The position numbers and the translations under genes were made by a program. From positions 1,649,439-1,713,438 of the forward strand of contig NZ_CP099571.1 in assembly GCF_040409795.1 (NCBI RefSeq): a stretch of 64,000 bases of DNA, read 5' to 3'. Origin of the DNA: Polynucleobacter sp. MWH-UH19D (lineage in GTDB: Bacteria; Pseudomonadota; Gammaproteobacteria; Burkholderiales; Burkholderiaceae). The notes beneath the pieces are model-generated. The model was given only the letters and a program-made list of their open reading frames with translations. It was not told the DNA's origin and did no database searches. This document shows positions 43,003-53,168 of this stretch, piece by piece (position 1 is the first letter of the stretch; each line of letters starts with the position of its first letter).

Positions 43003-44544
43003 ATGAAAACCGCAACACGTTCACTGGCTCAATACACCTCAGTCATCCTGTGTTTTATTGGATGCATACATAGCCTACCTGCAAACGCCGAGGGCAACCC
43101 GAATACTGCAATTCCTCGCGCTGTAAAAAGTAGCTTGGAGCGCAATCAAATTCCTCTGGATGCCATCAGCATCGCGGTAACCAAAATTGAACCTGGAAAA
43201 CCTGGTAAGCATCAGGGCAAAACCGTTATGAGCTGGCGTGAAACGGAATCCATGAACCCCGCCTCAACGATGAAAGTATTAACCACTCTTGCGGGACTAG
43301 ACATCCTTGGACCTCAGTATCGCTGGCGCACAAAAATATTCACTGATGGCATGATTCGGCAAGGCACGCTGCAGGGCAACCTATATCTACAAGGGAGCGG
43401 CGATCCTAAATTGATCCCTGAAGAATTAGCTAAGTTGATGAAAGATTTACAAGGCTTAGGTATTCAGAAAATTGATGGCAACTTATTTTTTGATCGTAGT
43501 GCTTATGCGCCAAGCGCTATGGAACATAACACAATAGATGGTGAGTCCTTGAGGGCTTATAACGTTCCGCCAGATCCATTGCTCTACGCATTTAGAACCT
43601 TATCTTTTCAGCTTGGCAAATCCCGTACAGCCGACTTCATTGATATCAGTTATACACCTACGCTCTCTCAACTTAAGGTGGTCAATCAACTGCAATTGGT
43701 TGAACGATCTTGTGACAAATGGAAAAGCAATATTCGCTTCAAACTCGATCCAGAAACGGTATTCAGTACTGATCAAGCCCTAACCGCACAATTTTCAGGC
43801 TCTTTACCTAGGGCATGCAAAGAGGTGAACTATAACGTCGTGGCATTAGATCCCAATACTTTCTTGACGCAGGGCTTTGCGGCGGCTTGGGAACTTGCAG
43901 GTGGCTCCTGGGTTAAAACCCCAGTTGGTAAAGATGGTTTAGTTCCTCTAGCAGCTAGACTCTTATTGCAATTTGAGGGCATTACTCTTGCAGATGATGT
44001 GCAAGATATCAACAAATTTTCCAATAATGTTATGGCTCGACAATTGCTATTAACTCTAGCTTTAGAAAAAATGGGTAAACCAGCTACCACCACAAATGGT
44101 GAGCTAGTAATTCAAAGTTGGCTTAAGCAAAACAATCTCAATTTTCCAGGTCTCGTAATTGAAAACGGTTCGGGACTCTCGAGAAATGAAGCAATCTCTG
44201 CTGAACAAATGAATCAACTTTTATTAAAAGCACGCAACTTGCCGGTGGGGGAGGTGTTTTATGACAGTCTACCCATAGCAGGGGCGGATGGGACAATGCG
44301 TCACCGGTTGATGACCCAACTACGAAAATTTTTGCACCTCAAAAAGAAACCTGAAGTCAGAATGAAGACTGGTTCGCTGGCAGATGTACGAGCCATTTCT
44401 GGATATGTGTTGAGTAAATCTGGAAAGATGTACGCAGTCAGCTCCTTCATTAACCACCCTAATGCTTGGAAGGGTTTAGAAGCCCATGATCAATTGCTTG
44501 CGTGGTTACTCGATGATGGCCCAGAACCAAAGCAGGCGCGCTGA
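43003..44544 (+). CDS. dacB: D-alanyl-D-alanine carboxypeptidase/endopeptidase (PBP4 type)
   Basis: DacB trims and opens peptidoglycan cross-links in the periplasm. The 513-residue protein has a signal peptide (about 1-29, ending LPANA), the active-site STMK motif at Ser88-Lys91, SNN at Ser340-Asn342 and KTG at 455-457, plus the large inserted domain between the first two motifs that marks PBP4. It follows the hybrid kinase gene after 60 bp; whether it shares that transcript is unclear. Its 3' end overlaps the convergent Sua5 gene by 55 bp. Confidence 0.94.
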   Translation: MKTATRSLAQYTSVILCFIGCIHSLPANAEGNPNTAIPRAVKSSLERNQIPLDAISIAVTKIEPGKPGKHQGKTVMSWRETESMNPASTMKVLTTLAGLDILGPQYRWRTKIFTDGMIRQGTLQGNLYLQGSGDPKLIPEELAKLMKDLQGLGIQKIDGNLFFDRSAYAPSAMEHNTIDGESLRAYNVPPDPLLYAFRTLSFQLGKSRTADFIDISYTPTLSQLKVVNQLQLVERSCDKWKSNIRFKLDPETVFSTDQALTAQFSGSLPRACKEVNYNVVALDPNTFLTQGFAAAWELAGGSWVKTPVGKDGLVPLAARLLLQFEGITLADDVQDINKFSNNVMARQLLLTLALEKMGKPATTTNGELVIQSWLKQNNLNFPGLVIENGSGLSRNEAISAEQMNQLLLKARNLPVGEVFYDSLPIAGADGTMRHRLMTQLRKFLHLKKKPEVRMKTGSLADVRAISGYVLSKSGKMYAVSSFINHPNAWKGLEAHDQLLAWLLDDGPEPKQAR

Positions 44545-45593
44545 AGGCGATCTCTCACTCCATCCCACTCTTCGCCAGTAGGAGGCTCTGGAAACAATAT
44601 AAGATCCCAGCCCTGCTCATCCAAATCTCTCAGTGTTCTGTATAAGCGACTTGCAAAAGCACTGCTATCACTTGGCACCCCGACTTCCACAAACTGTGCC
44701 GATGGATGCCCATCGTCCCCTAAAGAAAACTCAGAGTCCCAAACGGCAACAGCAACCCTTGACTTTGTATCTGGAAATTCTGTCAATGCGTCTAGCACTC
44801 TGCCAGGAGCATATAGTCGCAATGGTGTTGTAGGTGCGTAATGGGCTTTTAAACTGCCAGAAACCCTTGGAATGGATTGGGGCTTAGCATGAGCATCAAC
44901 AGCCTCTTCAGGTCCATACACGCGCACACCCGCCTTAGCCAGCATTTCTTTTGGAGTAATCACACCTGGGCGAAGTAGTAGCGCTCGATCACCACTAGAT
45001 ACATCCACAATTGTCGATTCAATACCAACTTCGCAATCACCGCCATCGATGATCACTAAATCTGAATTCCCTTCAAATTCAGTACGAACATCTGCTGCAC
45101 TTGTGGGAGAGACTTTACCAAAGCGATTAGCTGAGGGAGCAACGACACCGCCTTGAAATTGATGCAAAAGTGCTTGAGCAATTGGATGCGCAGGAGACCG
45201 AACGGCAACTGTATCTTGACCACCGGTAATCTCATTTAAAACATCTTTACCTTTTTTAAAGACCAAAGTTAACGGGCCAGGCCAAAAAGCATCCATTAAT
45301 TTAAGAGCATCCTCTGGAATATCTCTTGCCCATCGCGCTAAAACCGGCACCCAATCATCTTGACCTTGGCGTAACTCTTTGGGTGACGCAACATGCACAA
45401 TCAAAGGATGATTGGATGGTCGCCCCTTGGTCGTAAATACTTTTTGAATAGCGCTGGGATTGCTGGCATCAGCACCCATGCCATAAACCGTTTCCGTTGG
45501 AAAAGCGACCAAGCAACCATCACGCAAGGCCTGAGCAGCTTTATTGATCATTAAGGATTGTGGCAAAGCTTCGCCAGCTGTCACCCCAGACAT
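44490..45593 (-). CDS. tsaC: L-threonylcarbamoyladenylate synthase, Sua5 type
   Basis: This enzyme makes threonylcarbamoyl-AMP for the t6A modification of ANN-decoding tRNAs. The 367-residue protein has the YrdC domain (VAFPTETVYGMGADA at about 33-47, TTKGRPSNHPLIVHV, then VAPSANRFGKVSPT) and a C-terminal Sua5 domain, which separates it from the shorter TsaC. It starts 2 bp after purK and ends the pgk-pyk-fba-purC-purE-purK run. It overlaps the dacB 3' end by 55 bp in convergent orientation. Confidence 0.93.
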   Translation of the reverse strand: MSGVTAGEALPQSLMINKAAQALRDGCLVAFPTETVYGMGADASNPSAIQKVFTTKGRPSNHPLIVHVASPKELRQGQDDWVPVLARWARDIPEDALKLMDAFWPGPLTLVFKKGKDVLNEITGGQDTVAVRSPAHPIAQALLHQFQGGVVAPSANRFGKVSPTSAADVRTEFEGNSDLVIIDGGDCEVGIESTIVDVSSGDRALLLRPGVITPKEMLAKAGVRVYGPEEAVDAHAKPQSIPRVSGSLKAHYAPTTPLRLYAPGRVLDALTEFPDTKSRVAVAVWDSEFSLGDDGHPSAQFVEVGVPSDSSAFASRLYRTLRDLDEQGWDLILFPEPPTGEEWDGVRDRLQRACFGSGPSSSNHASN

Positions 45594-45595
45594 TT

Positions 45596-46780
45596 CTAGG
45601 GCTCTATTCCCAGCTCAGTGGCTACAGCAGCACAATTTTGGCGAGCTTCATTCAATGCTTCGCCTAGGCAATTGATATGCCCCATTTTTCTACCCATGCG
45701 TGGCTCAGATTTTCCATAGAGATGCAATTTAGCATCAGGATGCGCAAGTACTTTATTCCATGCTGGCTCTTTTGACTGATCTTCATTGCCATTGAACCAA
45801 AGATCGCCCAAGAGATTTAACATCGAAACGGGAGCTAATTGACGGGTATCACCCAAAGGCAGTCGTGCCATTGCTCTGACCTGTTGTTCAAACTGACTAC
45901 TGACACAAGCATCCATCGTATAGTGCCCAGAGTTATGTGGTCTCGGAGCGATCTCATTGGCAACAATATCGCCGCTCTTCAAAACAAAGAATTCAACACA
46001 TAAAACACCAACGTATTCAATTTTCCGAATCAATGCCTTAGCCGCATCAATAATTTTCTTCTCTTGCGCTGGCTTCAAAGAAGGTGCGGGCACTGTAGAG
46101 GTATGCAAAATTCCATCGCGATGAACGTTTTGCGAAACTGGATAAGCGACTACTGCATCATCATGACCTCGGACTACCAAAGCAGAAACTTCAAAATCCA
46201 ATTCCATCCGCTTTTCTAATACACAAGGAACCTTACCTAACTCGGCCCAAGCATCCGATAATTGCTCAATTGAATGCACAGTAATTTGGCCTTTGCCGTC
46301 ATAGCCCATGCGCGCTGTTTTCAAAATTCCAGGCAGTAAATCTGTTGGAACATGAGCAATATCAGCATCATGCTCAATGACACAATGAGGGGCTGGTCCA
46401 ATATTGGTCTCAGACTTCCAAGTTGCCAAGAAATTCTTTTCAGCTATGCGATTTTGCGCCAAAGACACACAACTGCTTCGCGGAGCTACAAATACCCCCA
46501 AAGACTCTAATTCATCAAGTGCTTGTGCAGGGACATTCTCAAACTCAGTACTTATAGCAGCACACAAATTAGCCATTTGTTTTAAGGCAGCAGAATCTGT
46601 GTAGTCAGCTTGAATAAATTTCTCGGCGATTGAACCAGCGGGACTATCAGAGCCCGGATCCAGTACGCAAACTTTATAACCCATTGCTTGAGCAGCCTGC
46701 GTAAACATGCGCCCTAATTGACCGCCGCCTAATATTCCCAAATACGAACCCGGTAAAATGGGTTCCATACGATTTGCCAT
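45596..46780 (-). CDS. purK: N5-carboxyaminoimidazole ribonucleotide synthase
   Basis: PurK carboxylates AIR with ATP and bicarbonate, the step before PurE. The 394-residue protein has an ATP-grasp layout with GILGGGQLGRMFTQAA at about 14-29, FEVSALVVRG, CVEFFVLKSGD and NEIAPRPHNSGHYT. Its start codon abuts the purE stop with no gap, as expected for a coupled purE-purK pair. Confidence 0.97.
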   Translation of the reverse strand: MANRMEPILPGSYLGILGGGQLGRMFTQAAQAMGYKVCVLDPGSDSPAGSIAEKFIQADYTDSAALKQMANLCAAISTEFENVPAQALDELESLGVFVAPRSSCVSLAQNRIAEKNFLATWKSETNIGPAPHCVIEHDADIAHVPTDLLPGILKTARMGYDGKGQITVHSIEQLSDAWAELGKVPCVLEKRMELDFEVSALVVRGHDDAVVAYPVSQNVHRDGILHTSTVPAPSLKPAQEKKIIDAAKALIRKIEYVGVLCVEFFVLKSGDIVANEIAPRPHNSGHYTMDACVSSQFEQQVRAMARLPLGDTRQLAPVSMLNLLGDLWFNGNEDQSKEPAWNKVLAHPDAKLHLYGKSEPRMGRKMGHINCLGEALNEARQNCAAVATELGIEP

Positions 46781-47278
46781 CTAGTTATACCCTGGCAAAT
46801 TCATTGAACGCGCTGCATCAGATTGTTTGACCCGAAACTCTTCCAAACGTTTTGCCAAGTCTGCATCATGCAAAGCCAAACCTGCAATCACGTGCAATGC
46901 AGCATTTGCAGCGCCAGCCTCGCCAATAGCGAAAGTAGCAACAGGAATCCCTTTGGGCATTTGCACAATTGAATATAAAGAATCTTCGCCGCGCAAATAT
47001 TTACTAGCCACGGGTACGCCATACACAGGAACTATAGTCTTTGATGCCAACATACCTGGCAGGTGAGCTGCGCCGCCTGCACCAGCAATAATCGCTTGCA
47101 AGCCATTCACTTGAGCATTCTCGGCGTACTGAAACATGTCATCTGGCATGCGATGAGCGGATAATACTTTTGCCTCATGAGCTACACCAAACTGCTCAAG
47201 CATTTGAGCGGCATGTTGCATGGTGTCCCAATCTGAATTGGATCCCATTACGATTCCGACAACTGGCTTCTTGCTCAT
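46781..47278 (-). CDS. purE: N5-carboxyaminoimidazole ribonucleotide mutase
   Basis: PurE converts N5-CAIR to CAIR. The 165-residue protein contains GIVMGSNSDWDTM at about 8-20, SAHRMPDDM with the active-site His, and AGAGGAAHLPGML, all typical of class I PurE. It is followed by purK without a gap and preceded by purC after 46 bp. Confidence 0.97.
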   Translation of the reverse strand: MSKKPVVGIVMGSNSDWDTMQHAAQMLEQFGVAHEAKVLSAHRMPDDMFQYAENAQVNGLQAIIAGAGGAAHLPGMLASKTIVPVYGVPVASKYLRGEDSLYSIVQMPKGIPVATFAIGEAGAANAALHVIAGLALHDADLAKRLEEFRVKQSDAARSMNLPGYN

Positions 47279-47324
47279 TTAGCTCTCCAAATTACTTCTT
47301 TGCCCTTTAGGGGCTCTATTATCC

Positions 47325-48224
47325 CTAAGATCCTTGGGTTAAGCGAGTAAGGGCTTCGCGGTACTTTTCAGCAGTCTTTTCAATAACATCAGTAGGCAGC
47401 TTAGGCGCTGGAGCCGTCTTAGGCCATAACTTGCCGTTCACATGTGCAGTTTCCAACCAATCACGCACGAATTGCTTGTCGTAAGACGGTGGATTTGAGC
47501 CAACATAATAGGTTTCGGCAGGCCAAAAACGGGAAGAATCAGCAGTGAGAATCTCATCCATAAGAACCAATTGCCCAGCCTCATCTAGACCGAATTCAAA
47601 CTTGGTATCAGCAATGATGATGCCTCGTGTAGCCGCATATTCAGAGGCCTCTTTATACAAACGGATACTGACATCACGAATTTGGTTTGCTAATGGTTCG
47701 CCAATTAGCTCAACTACCTTTTCAAATGAGATATTTTCATCATGCTCGCCCACCTCTGCTTTTGCAGCCGGAGTAAAAATTGGTTCAGGTAATTTTTGAG
47801 CATTTTCTAAACCAGCAGGTAATGCAATCCCGCATACCTTGCCAGTATCTTTGTAGTCTTTCCAGCCACTGCCAGCAAGATAACCACGCACAACCGCTTC
47901 AACCAAAATAGGCTTCAAACGCTTAGCGACCACCGCACGTCCTTTAACTTGCTCAACCTCATCAGGAGCTACTACTGTTACGGGATCAATTCCAGTTAAG
48001 TGATTAGGTATCACCCTGCCTAATTTATCAAACCAGAAATTAGCCATTTGATTCAGAACAATACCCTTCTCAGGAATGGGCTCGCCCATGACTACATCGA
48101 AAGCTGATAAACGATCGGTCGTAATCATTAATAATTTGTCATCCCCTAGTGCATATACATCACGCACTTTTCCCTTAGACAGAAGAGGCAAAGACTTGAT
48201 AGAAGTAGCGTAGAGAGCTGGCAT
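47325..48224 (-). CDS. purC: Phosphoribosylaminoimidazole-succinocarboxamide synthase
   Basis: PurC joins aspartate to CAIR to give SAICAR. The 299-residue protein has [30 protein letters not shown] in the N-terminal part, the [22 protein letters not shown] segment and [16 protein letters not shown]. The ATG at 48224 is chosen because [15 protein letters not shown] is the usual start; a GTG at 48233 overlapping the fba stop (GTGA) is an alternative that adds three residues. It is the first pur gene after the glycolytic part of the operon. Confidence 0.95.
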   Translation of the reverse strand: MPALYATSIKSLPLLSKGKVRDVYALGDDKLLMITTDRLSAFDVVMGEPIPEKGIVLNQMANFWFDKLGRVIPNHLTGIDPVTVVAPDEVEQVKGRAVVAKRLKPILVEAVVRGYLAGSGWKDYKDTGKVCGIALPAGLENAQKLPEPIFTPAAKAEVGEHDENISFEKVVELIGEPLANQIRDVSIRLYKEASEYAATRGIIIADTKFEFGLDEAGQLVLMDEILTADSSRFWPAETYYVGSNPPSYDKQFVRDWLETAHVNGKLWPKTAPAPKLPTDVIEKTAEKYREALTRLTQGS

Positions 48225-48229
48225 AGCAA

Positions 48230-49294
48230 TCACTTAACAATCTGAGCTAGCTTGCCACTCTTATACAACTCAGCCATTTTTTCCAGTGGAATTGACTTAA
48301 TCTTGGATGCCTGACCGGCAGATCCAAAAGCCTGAAAGCGAGCAATACAAACCTTCTTAGCAGCTTCACGAGCTGGCTTTAAATAATCACGTGGGTCAAA
48401 CTTGCTAGGGTTTTCAAATAAGTAACGTCGAATTGCGCCTGTCATTGCCAAGCGAATATCGGTATCAATATTAATTTTACGAACCCCATTCTTAATGCCT
48501 TCTTGAATTTCTTCAACAGGCACACCATAGGTTTCTTTCATATCGCCACCAAATTCCCGAATCTCTGCAAGCAGCTCTTGAGGAACACTCGAAGAGCCGT
48601 GCATTACCAAATGTGTATTCGGAATGCGAGCATGAATTTCTTTGATACGGTCGATTGCCAAAATATCGCCAGTAGGTTTTTTAGTGAACTTGTATGCGCC
48701 ATGGCTAGTGCCAATCGCAATTGCTAAAGCATCGCACTGAGTAGCCTTAACAAAGTCAGCAGCCTGCTCAACATCTGTCAGCAACTGCTCTCGCGTCATG
48801 GTTCCATCGGCACCATGACCATCTTCTTTATCGCCCTTCATAGTTTCTAGAGAGCCTAGGACTCCAAGTTCCGCCTCAACCGTCACGCCAATCGAGTGAG
48901 AAAACTTCACAACCTCTCTTGAAACCTCTACGTTGTATTCATAGCTAGCAACTGACTTACCATCAGCCTCCAAAGAACCATCCATCATGACGCTAGTAAA
49001 ACCACTCTTAATCGCCGCCATACAGACCGCTGGGCTTTGACCATGATCTTGATGCATTACCACAGGAATGTGGGGATAAGCCTCTACAGCCGCAGAAATC
49101 AAGTGGCGCAAAAATGCTTCACCTGCATATTTACGTGCACCTGCAGATGCCTGCATGATGACCGGGGAATCTGCTTCGCTTGCAGCTTCCATAATCGCGG
49201 TCACTTGCTCTAAGTTATTGACGTTAAATGCTGGCAAGCCATAGCCGTTTTCAGCAGCATGATCCAAGAGTTGTCGTAAAGATACTAAAGCCAT
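48230..49294 (-). CDS. fba: Class II fructose-bisphosphate aldolase
   Basis: This zinc-dependent aldolase interconverts fructose 1,6-bisphosphate and the triose phosphates. The 354-residue protein has [15 protein letters not shown] with the first zinc His, the VEAELGVLG segment, [11 protein letters not shown] and [11 protein letters not shown]. This is the family form found in many betaproteobacteria and also active on sedoheptulose bisphosphate in some. It sits between pyk (56 bp upstream) and purC. Confidence 0.96.
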   Translation of the reverse strand: MALVSLRQLLDHAAENGYGLPAFNVNNLEQVTAIMEAASEADSPVIMQASAGARKYAGEAFLRHLISAAVEAYPHIPVVMHQDHGQSPAVCMAAIKSGFTSVMMDGSLEADGKSVASYEYNVEVSREVVKFSHSIGVTVEAELGVLGSLETMKGDKEDGHGADGTMTREQLLTDVEQAADFVKATQCDALAIAIGTSHGAYKFTKKPTGDILAIDRIKEIHARIPNTHLVMHGSSSVPQELLAEIREFGGDMKETYGVPVEEIQEGIKNGVRKINIDTDIRLAMTGAIRRYLFENPSKFDPRDYLKPAREAAKKVCIARFQAFGSAGQASKIKSIPLEKMAELYKSGKLAQIVK

Positions 49295-49350
49295 GATGAT
49301 CTCTTAATTTGAAATGAGTTTAAGGTTGTATTGAATGTCGATGATGTTAT

Positions 49351-50787
49351 TTACTTCACATGAATAATTTTCAGAGTATTGGTACCGCCTGGTTCGCCCA
49401 TAGGCTCACCAGAAGTTAGTACTACGGTATTGCCTTGTTTAACTGCACCCAAACTCTTTAAACAGGCTTCAACTTCTTGCAAGGCGGTATCACGATCTTT
49501 GGTGTAATCCAATCCAATTGGGGTGACATTACGATAGGTGCTTAAGGCGCGTTGGGTTGCAATTTTAGAAGTTAATGCAAAGATTGGCACATGAATATTA
49601 TGGCGACTCATCCAAATCGCAGTAGATCCTGAGTCTGTCAAAGCTGCAATCGCATCGGCGTTAAGATGATGCGCGGTAAATAAAGCACCTAAGGCAATTG
49701 TCTGATCAATACGAGTAAAAGTTTGATCTAGGAAATCGGTATCCAACTGCACACGATTTGATTTTTCAGCCTCTACACAAATCTCGGCCATCGCTTTAAT
49801 CGTTTGCACCGGATACATGCCTGCCGCGGATTCTGCTGAAAGCATCACTGCGTCAGTACCATCAAGCACCGCGTTAGCTACATCACTTACCTCAGCGCGA
49901 GTTGGTACTGGTGCATTGATCATAGACTCCATCATTTGCGTAGCGGTGATGGTGAACTTATCTGCTTCTCGAGCCCAAGCAATCATGCGCTTTTGTAAAG
50001 CAGGGACTGCAGCATTACCCACCTCAATTGCAAGGTCGCCACGAGCCACCATGATGCCGTCACTCTCCGCAATAATGCTTTTCAATGCTTCTGGCTCTAT
50101 CGCTTCGGCACGCTCTACCTTAGCAATTGTTCTCACCTTACCAACACCATGTTTTTTGCTAGCCGCATCTGCTAGTTTGCGGGCATAAGCCATGTCCGCA
50201 CCATCTTTAGGAAAACTAATCGCTAAAAAATCGACACCCATCGCAATTGCGGCATCTAAATCAGCAATGTCTTTCTCAGTCAGCGCGGGCGCAGTTAAAC
50301 CACCACCTGCACGATTAATACCCTTGTTATTGGAGAGTGGGCCACCTTGCTCAACCAGCGTCAAAATTTTTCCACCTTGAACACTTTCAACACGCAATAC
50401 CACCAAGCCATCGTTTAATAACAGTCGATCGCCCTGTCTTACATCATTTGGCAACTCTTTGTAATCTAAGCCAACGCAATCTTGATTGCCCAGTTCGCAA
50501 TCAACATCCAAAGTAAATTTATCGCCCTCTTTAAGCAATATTTTGGTGTCAGCAAATTTGCCTACGCGAATCTTTGGACCCTGTAAATCGGCCATGATGC
50601 CAACTTCTTTGCCGACTTCTGCAGAAATACTGCGTACCAAATCATGCCGCGCCTTGTGATCAGCAACAGTGCCATGGGAAAAGTTCATGCGCACCACATC
50701 CACGCCCGCACGAATCATCTCGCGCAAAACTTCCGGCTTTTCGGAGGCAGGCCCTAAGGTTGCAATGATTTTGGTTGCTCTAAGCAT
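49351..50787 (-). CDS. pyk: Pyruvate kinase
   Basis: Pyruvate kinase makes ATP and pyruvate from phosphoenolpyruvate. The 478-residue protein shows ATKIIATLGPASEKPEVL at the start, the signature IAKVERAEAIEP and GDLAIEVG, and ATQMMESMINAPVPTRAE. Length fits the family. It starts 2 bp after pgk, so the two are translationally close; a 56-bp gap then leads to fba. Confidence 0.97.
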   Translation of the reverse strand: MLRATKIIATLGPASEKPEVLREMIRAGVDVVRMNFSHGTVADHKARHDLVRSISAEVGKEVGIMADLQGPKIRVGKFADTKILLKEGDKFTLDVDCELGNQDCVGLDYKELPNDVRQGDRLLLNDGLVVLRVESVQGGKILTLVEQGGPLSNNKGINRAGGGLTAPALTEKDIADLDAAIAMGVDFLAISFPKDGADMAYARKLADAASKKHGVGKVRTIAKVERAEAIEPEALKSIIAESDGIMVARGDLAIEVGNAAVPALQKRMIAWAREADKFTITATQMMESMINAPVPTRAEVSDVANAVLDGTDAVMLSAESAAGMYPVQTIKAMAEICVEAEKSNRVQLDTDFLDQTFTRIDQTIALGALFTAHHLNADAIAALTDSGSTAIWMSRHNIHVPIFALTSKIATQRALSTYRNVTPIGLDYTKDRDTALQEVEACLKSLGAVKQGNTVVLTSGEPMGEPGGTNTLKIIHVK

Positions 50788-50789
50788 AT

Positions 50790-52001
50790 TTAATCTTTCG
50801 CTCTCTCAGCCAGAACCGCAAAAGCGGGCAATGTTTTACCTTCTAAAAATTCTAAGAATGCGCCACCACCAGTAGAAATGTAATCCACTTGATTTTCAAT
50901 TCCGTACTTGGCAATCGCTGCTAAGGTGTCACCACCGCCAGCAATTGAGAATGCTGGTGAGTGTGCAATTGCCGCTGCTAACATTTTTGTGCCGCCACCA
51001 AATTGATCAATTTCAAATACACCGAGCGGTCCATTCCAAACAATCGTGCCGGCATGAGCCAACATGATCGAAAGTCTGGCTGCAGTCTTTGGTCCGATAT
51101 CCAAGATCATGTCATCTTCAGCAACTTGATCGGCTGGTACTCGGTTTGCACGTGCTAATGGAGAGAGTTCGTTTGCAACCACGACATCTTCTGGAATCGG
51201 TACATGAGCGCCACGCTTTTCCATGAGATCCATAATCTCTTTGGCTTCATTCACCAAGTCAGGCTCTGCCAAGGACTTGCCAATTGGCAAACCTTTAGCC
51301 AACATGAATGTGTTAGCAATGCCACCACCAACAATCAACTCATCTACTTTTTCAGAGAGCGCCTTCAAGATAGTTAACTTGGAGGATACTTTTGAGCCAG
51401 CAACAATTGCCACTAATGGACGCTTGGGGCTTGCGAGCGCACGGCTTAATGCATCTAACTCTGCAGCCATCAATGGACCAGCGCAAGCGACTGGCGCAAA
51501 TTTAGCGACACCATTTGTAGTGGCCTCAGCACGATGCGCAGTACCAAAAGCATCATTTACGTAAACATCACAGAGCGCAGCAATTTTCTTAGCTAACTCA
51601 TCGTTATTTTTTTTCTCACCCACATTTAAGCGGCAGTTTTCTAGAAGCACGACTTCGCCCGGACTTACTTCAAATCCACCTTCGACCCAATCGCTAATTA
51701 AAGGTACTTTTCGATTCAGCAATGATGCAATTCGATCGGCTACTGGCGCCAAACTATCTTCTGGCTTAAATTGACCTTCAGTAGGGCGACCCAAATGGGA
51801 CGTCACCATGACAGCAGCGCCCGCATCTAGACACATTTGCACTGCAGGCATTGAGGCGCGAATACGGGTGTCCTCAGTAATATTTCCGGCTTCGTCTTGA
51901 GGCACGTTCAAATCGGCACGAATCAGCACTCGCTTACCCTTCAGTTGGCCTGATTGGGCTAATTCGCTTAAACGCTTCACTTTAAATAAGGATTCCGGCA
52001 T
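50790..52001 (-). CDS. pgk: Phosphoglycerate kinase
   Basis: Phosphoglycerate kinase transfers phosphate from 1,3-bisphosphoglycerate to ADP. The 403-residue protein has [15 protein letters not shown] at about 24-38, [11 protein letters not shown], and the C-terminal [13 protein letters not shown] nucleotide-binding segment. It is the first gene of the minus-strand glycolysis and purine run and diverges from ilvE across 210 bp. Its promoter should lie in that gap, which is rich in small palindromes. Confidence 0.97.
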   Translation of the reverse strand: MPESLFKVKRLSELAQSGQLKGKRVLIRADLNVPQDEAGNITEDTRIRASMPAVQMCLDAGAAVMVTSHLGRPTEGQFKPEDSLAPVADRIASLLNRKVPLISDWVEGGFEVSPGEVVLLENCRLNVGEKKNNDELAKKIAALCDVYVNDAFGTAHRAEATTNGVAKFAPVACAGPLMAAELDALSRALASPKRPLVAIVAGSKVSSKLTILKALSEKVDELIVGGGIANTFMLAKGLPIGKSLAEPDLVNEAKEIMDLMEKRGAHVPIPEDVVVANELSPLARANRVPADQVAEDDMILDIGPKTAARLSIMLAHAGTIVWNGPLGVFEIDQFGGGTKMLAAAIAHSPAFSIAGGGDTLAAIAKYGIENQVDYISTGGGAFLEFLEGKTLPAFAVLAERAKD

Positions 52002-52078
52002 GAGATAGGCTAAATATGGTGGTTTATGGGGAATACTCCATTCTAAATCGTCCCGCCTGATAACCCCCTAGATCCTTG

Positions 52079-52162
52079 CCTATAAATAGGATTGCCTGCT
52101 CTACAATAGAGACTTGGACGCACCCTAAGCCGAAAGGTCCTAGACCCCCTGGCTTGGCGCCA
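52079..52162. promoter_or_regulatory. Palindrome-rich leader/promoter region between pgk and ilvE
   Basis: Within the 210-bp divergent gap are CCTAT-AA-ATAGG (52079-52090), CTCTA-CAA-TAGAG (52099-52111, holding a TACAAT hexamer), a nested pair AAGCC/GGCTT (52127-52131, 52151-52155) enclosing GGTC-CTA-GACC (52136-52146), and TGGCGCCA (52155-52162). No known riboswitch was recognised. The region could hold operators or a structured ilvE leader. Confidence 0.4.
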
Positions 52163-52211
52163 CGATTAATCCGCTATTACAGATAGCCAATAGACACAAA
52201 AGGTAGAAAAA

Positions 52212-53135
52212 ATGTCGATGTCCGACCGCGATGGTTTTATTTGGTCCGATGGGAAGCTTATTCCTTGGCGTGAAGCTAATGTTCACGTATTAACCCACAG
52301 CCTACATTACGGAATGGGCGTATTTGAGGGTATTCGCGCCTATAAAACAGCACAAGGCCCTGCCATTTTTCGCCTGCCAGAACACGTAAAACGCTTATTC
52401 AATGGCACCAAAATCTTCCAAATGAGCATGCCCTATAGTCCGGAAGAGATTAGCAAGGGCATTATTGATGTCATTAATAGCAACAAGCTCGAGGCTTGTT
52501 ACATCCGCCCCATTATTTTTATTGGATCCCAGAAGCTGGGTATCTCTCCTAAAGGCAACAGCATTCATACCGCAATTGCCGCTTGGGAATGGGGCGCTTA
52601 TTTGGGCGAAGATGGGATTAACAAAGGTATTCGCGTTAAAACATCTTCGTTTACACGTCATTTTGTTAACTCTTCTCTAGTACGTGCAAAGGCATCTGGC
52701 TATTACATTAACTCCATTTTGGCCAACCAAGAAGTAACCGCCAATGGATATGACGAAGCCTTGTTACTCGATACCGAAGGTTACGTTTCTGAAGGCTCAG
52801 GCGAAAACCTCTTTATGGTTCGCAACGGAATTATTTACACACCAGATTTAGCATCCTGCTTAGATGGAATCACCCGCGACTCTGTCATTCAGATTGCTAA
52901 AGACCTTGGCTATGAAGTGCGTGAGAAACGCCTAACGCGCGATGAAGTGTATTCAGCTGATGAAGCATTCTTTACCGGCACGGCGGCCGAAGTAACCCCA
53001 ATTCGCGAGCTTGATGACCGCACGATTGGCGATGGCAAACGCGGTCCGATTACCGAGAAAATTCAGAAGACTTACTTTGACGCTGTTTATGGCAGAAATG
53101 ATAAGTACAAATCTTGGCTCACCTTTGTTAAATAA
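52212..53135 (+). CDS. ilvE: Branched-chain amino acid aminotransferase
   Basis: IlvE is a fold-type IV PLP enzyme that makes leucine, isoleucine and valine from their keto acids. The 307-residue protein has HVLTHSLHYGMGVFEGIRAY near residues 25-44, the PLP lysine in LVRAKASGYY, ALLLDTEGYVSEGSGENLF, and FFTGTAAEVTPIRELD. An AGGT Shine-Dalgarno lies just before the ATG. It leads a plus-strand group with a zinc-finger gene and waaF. Confidence 0.97.
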   Translation: MSMSDRDGFIWSDGKLIPWREANVHVLTHSLHYGMGVFEGIRAYKTAQGPAIFRLPEHVKRLFNGTKIFQMSMPYSPEEISKGIIDVINSNKLEACYIRPIIFIGSQKLGISPKGNSIHTAIAAWEWGAYLGEDGINKGIRVKTSSFTRHFVNSSLVRAKASGYYINSILANQEVTANGYDEALLLDTEGYVSEGSGENLFMVRNGIIYTPDLASCLDGITRDSVIQIAKDLGYEVREKRLTRDEVYSADEAFFTGTAAEVTPIRELDDRTIGDGKRGPITEKIQKTYFDAVYGRNDKYKSWLTFVK

Positions 53136-53168
53136 GTTAAGTAACATTTAGCCTCTAGAAAGCAAGTG

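Noticed and set aside
47279..47345. Imperfect palindromes in the purE-purC gap considered as a PurR site or terminator
   Set aside because: Stems are 4 bp or imperfect, no PurR-type consensus is present, and the genes are likely cotranscribed.
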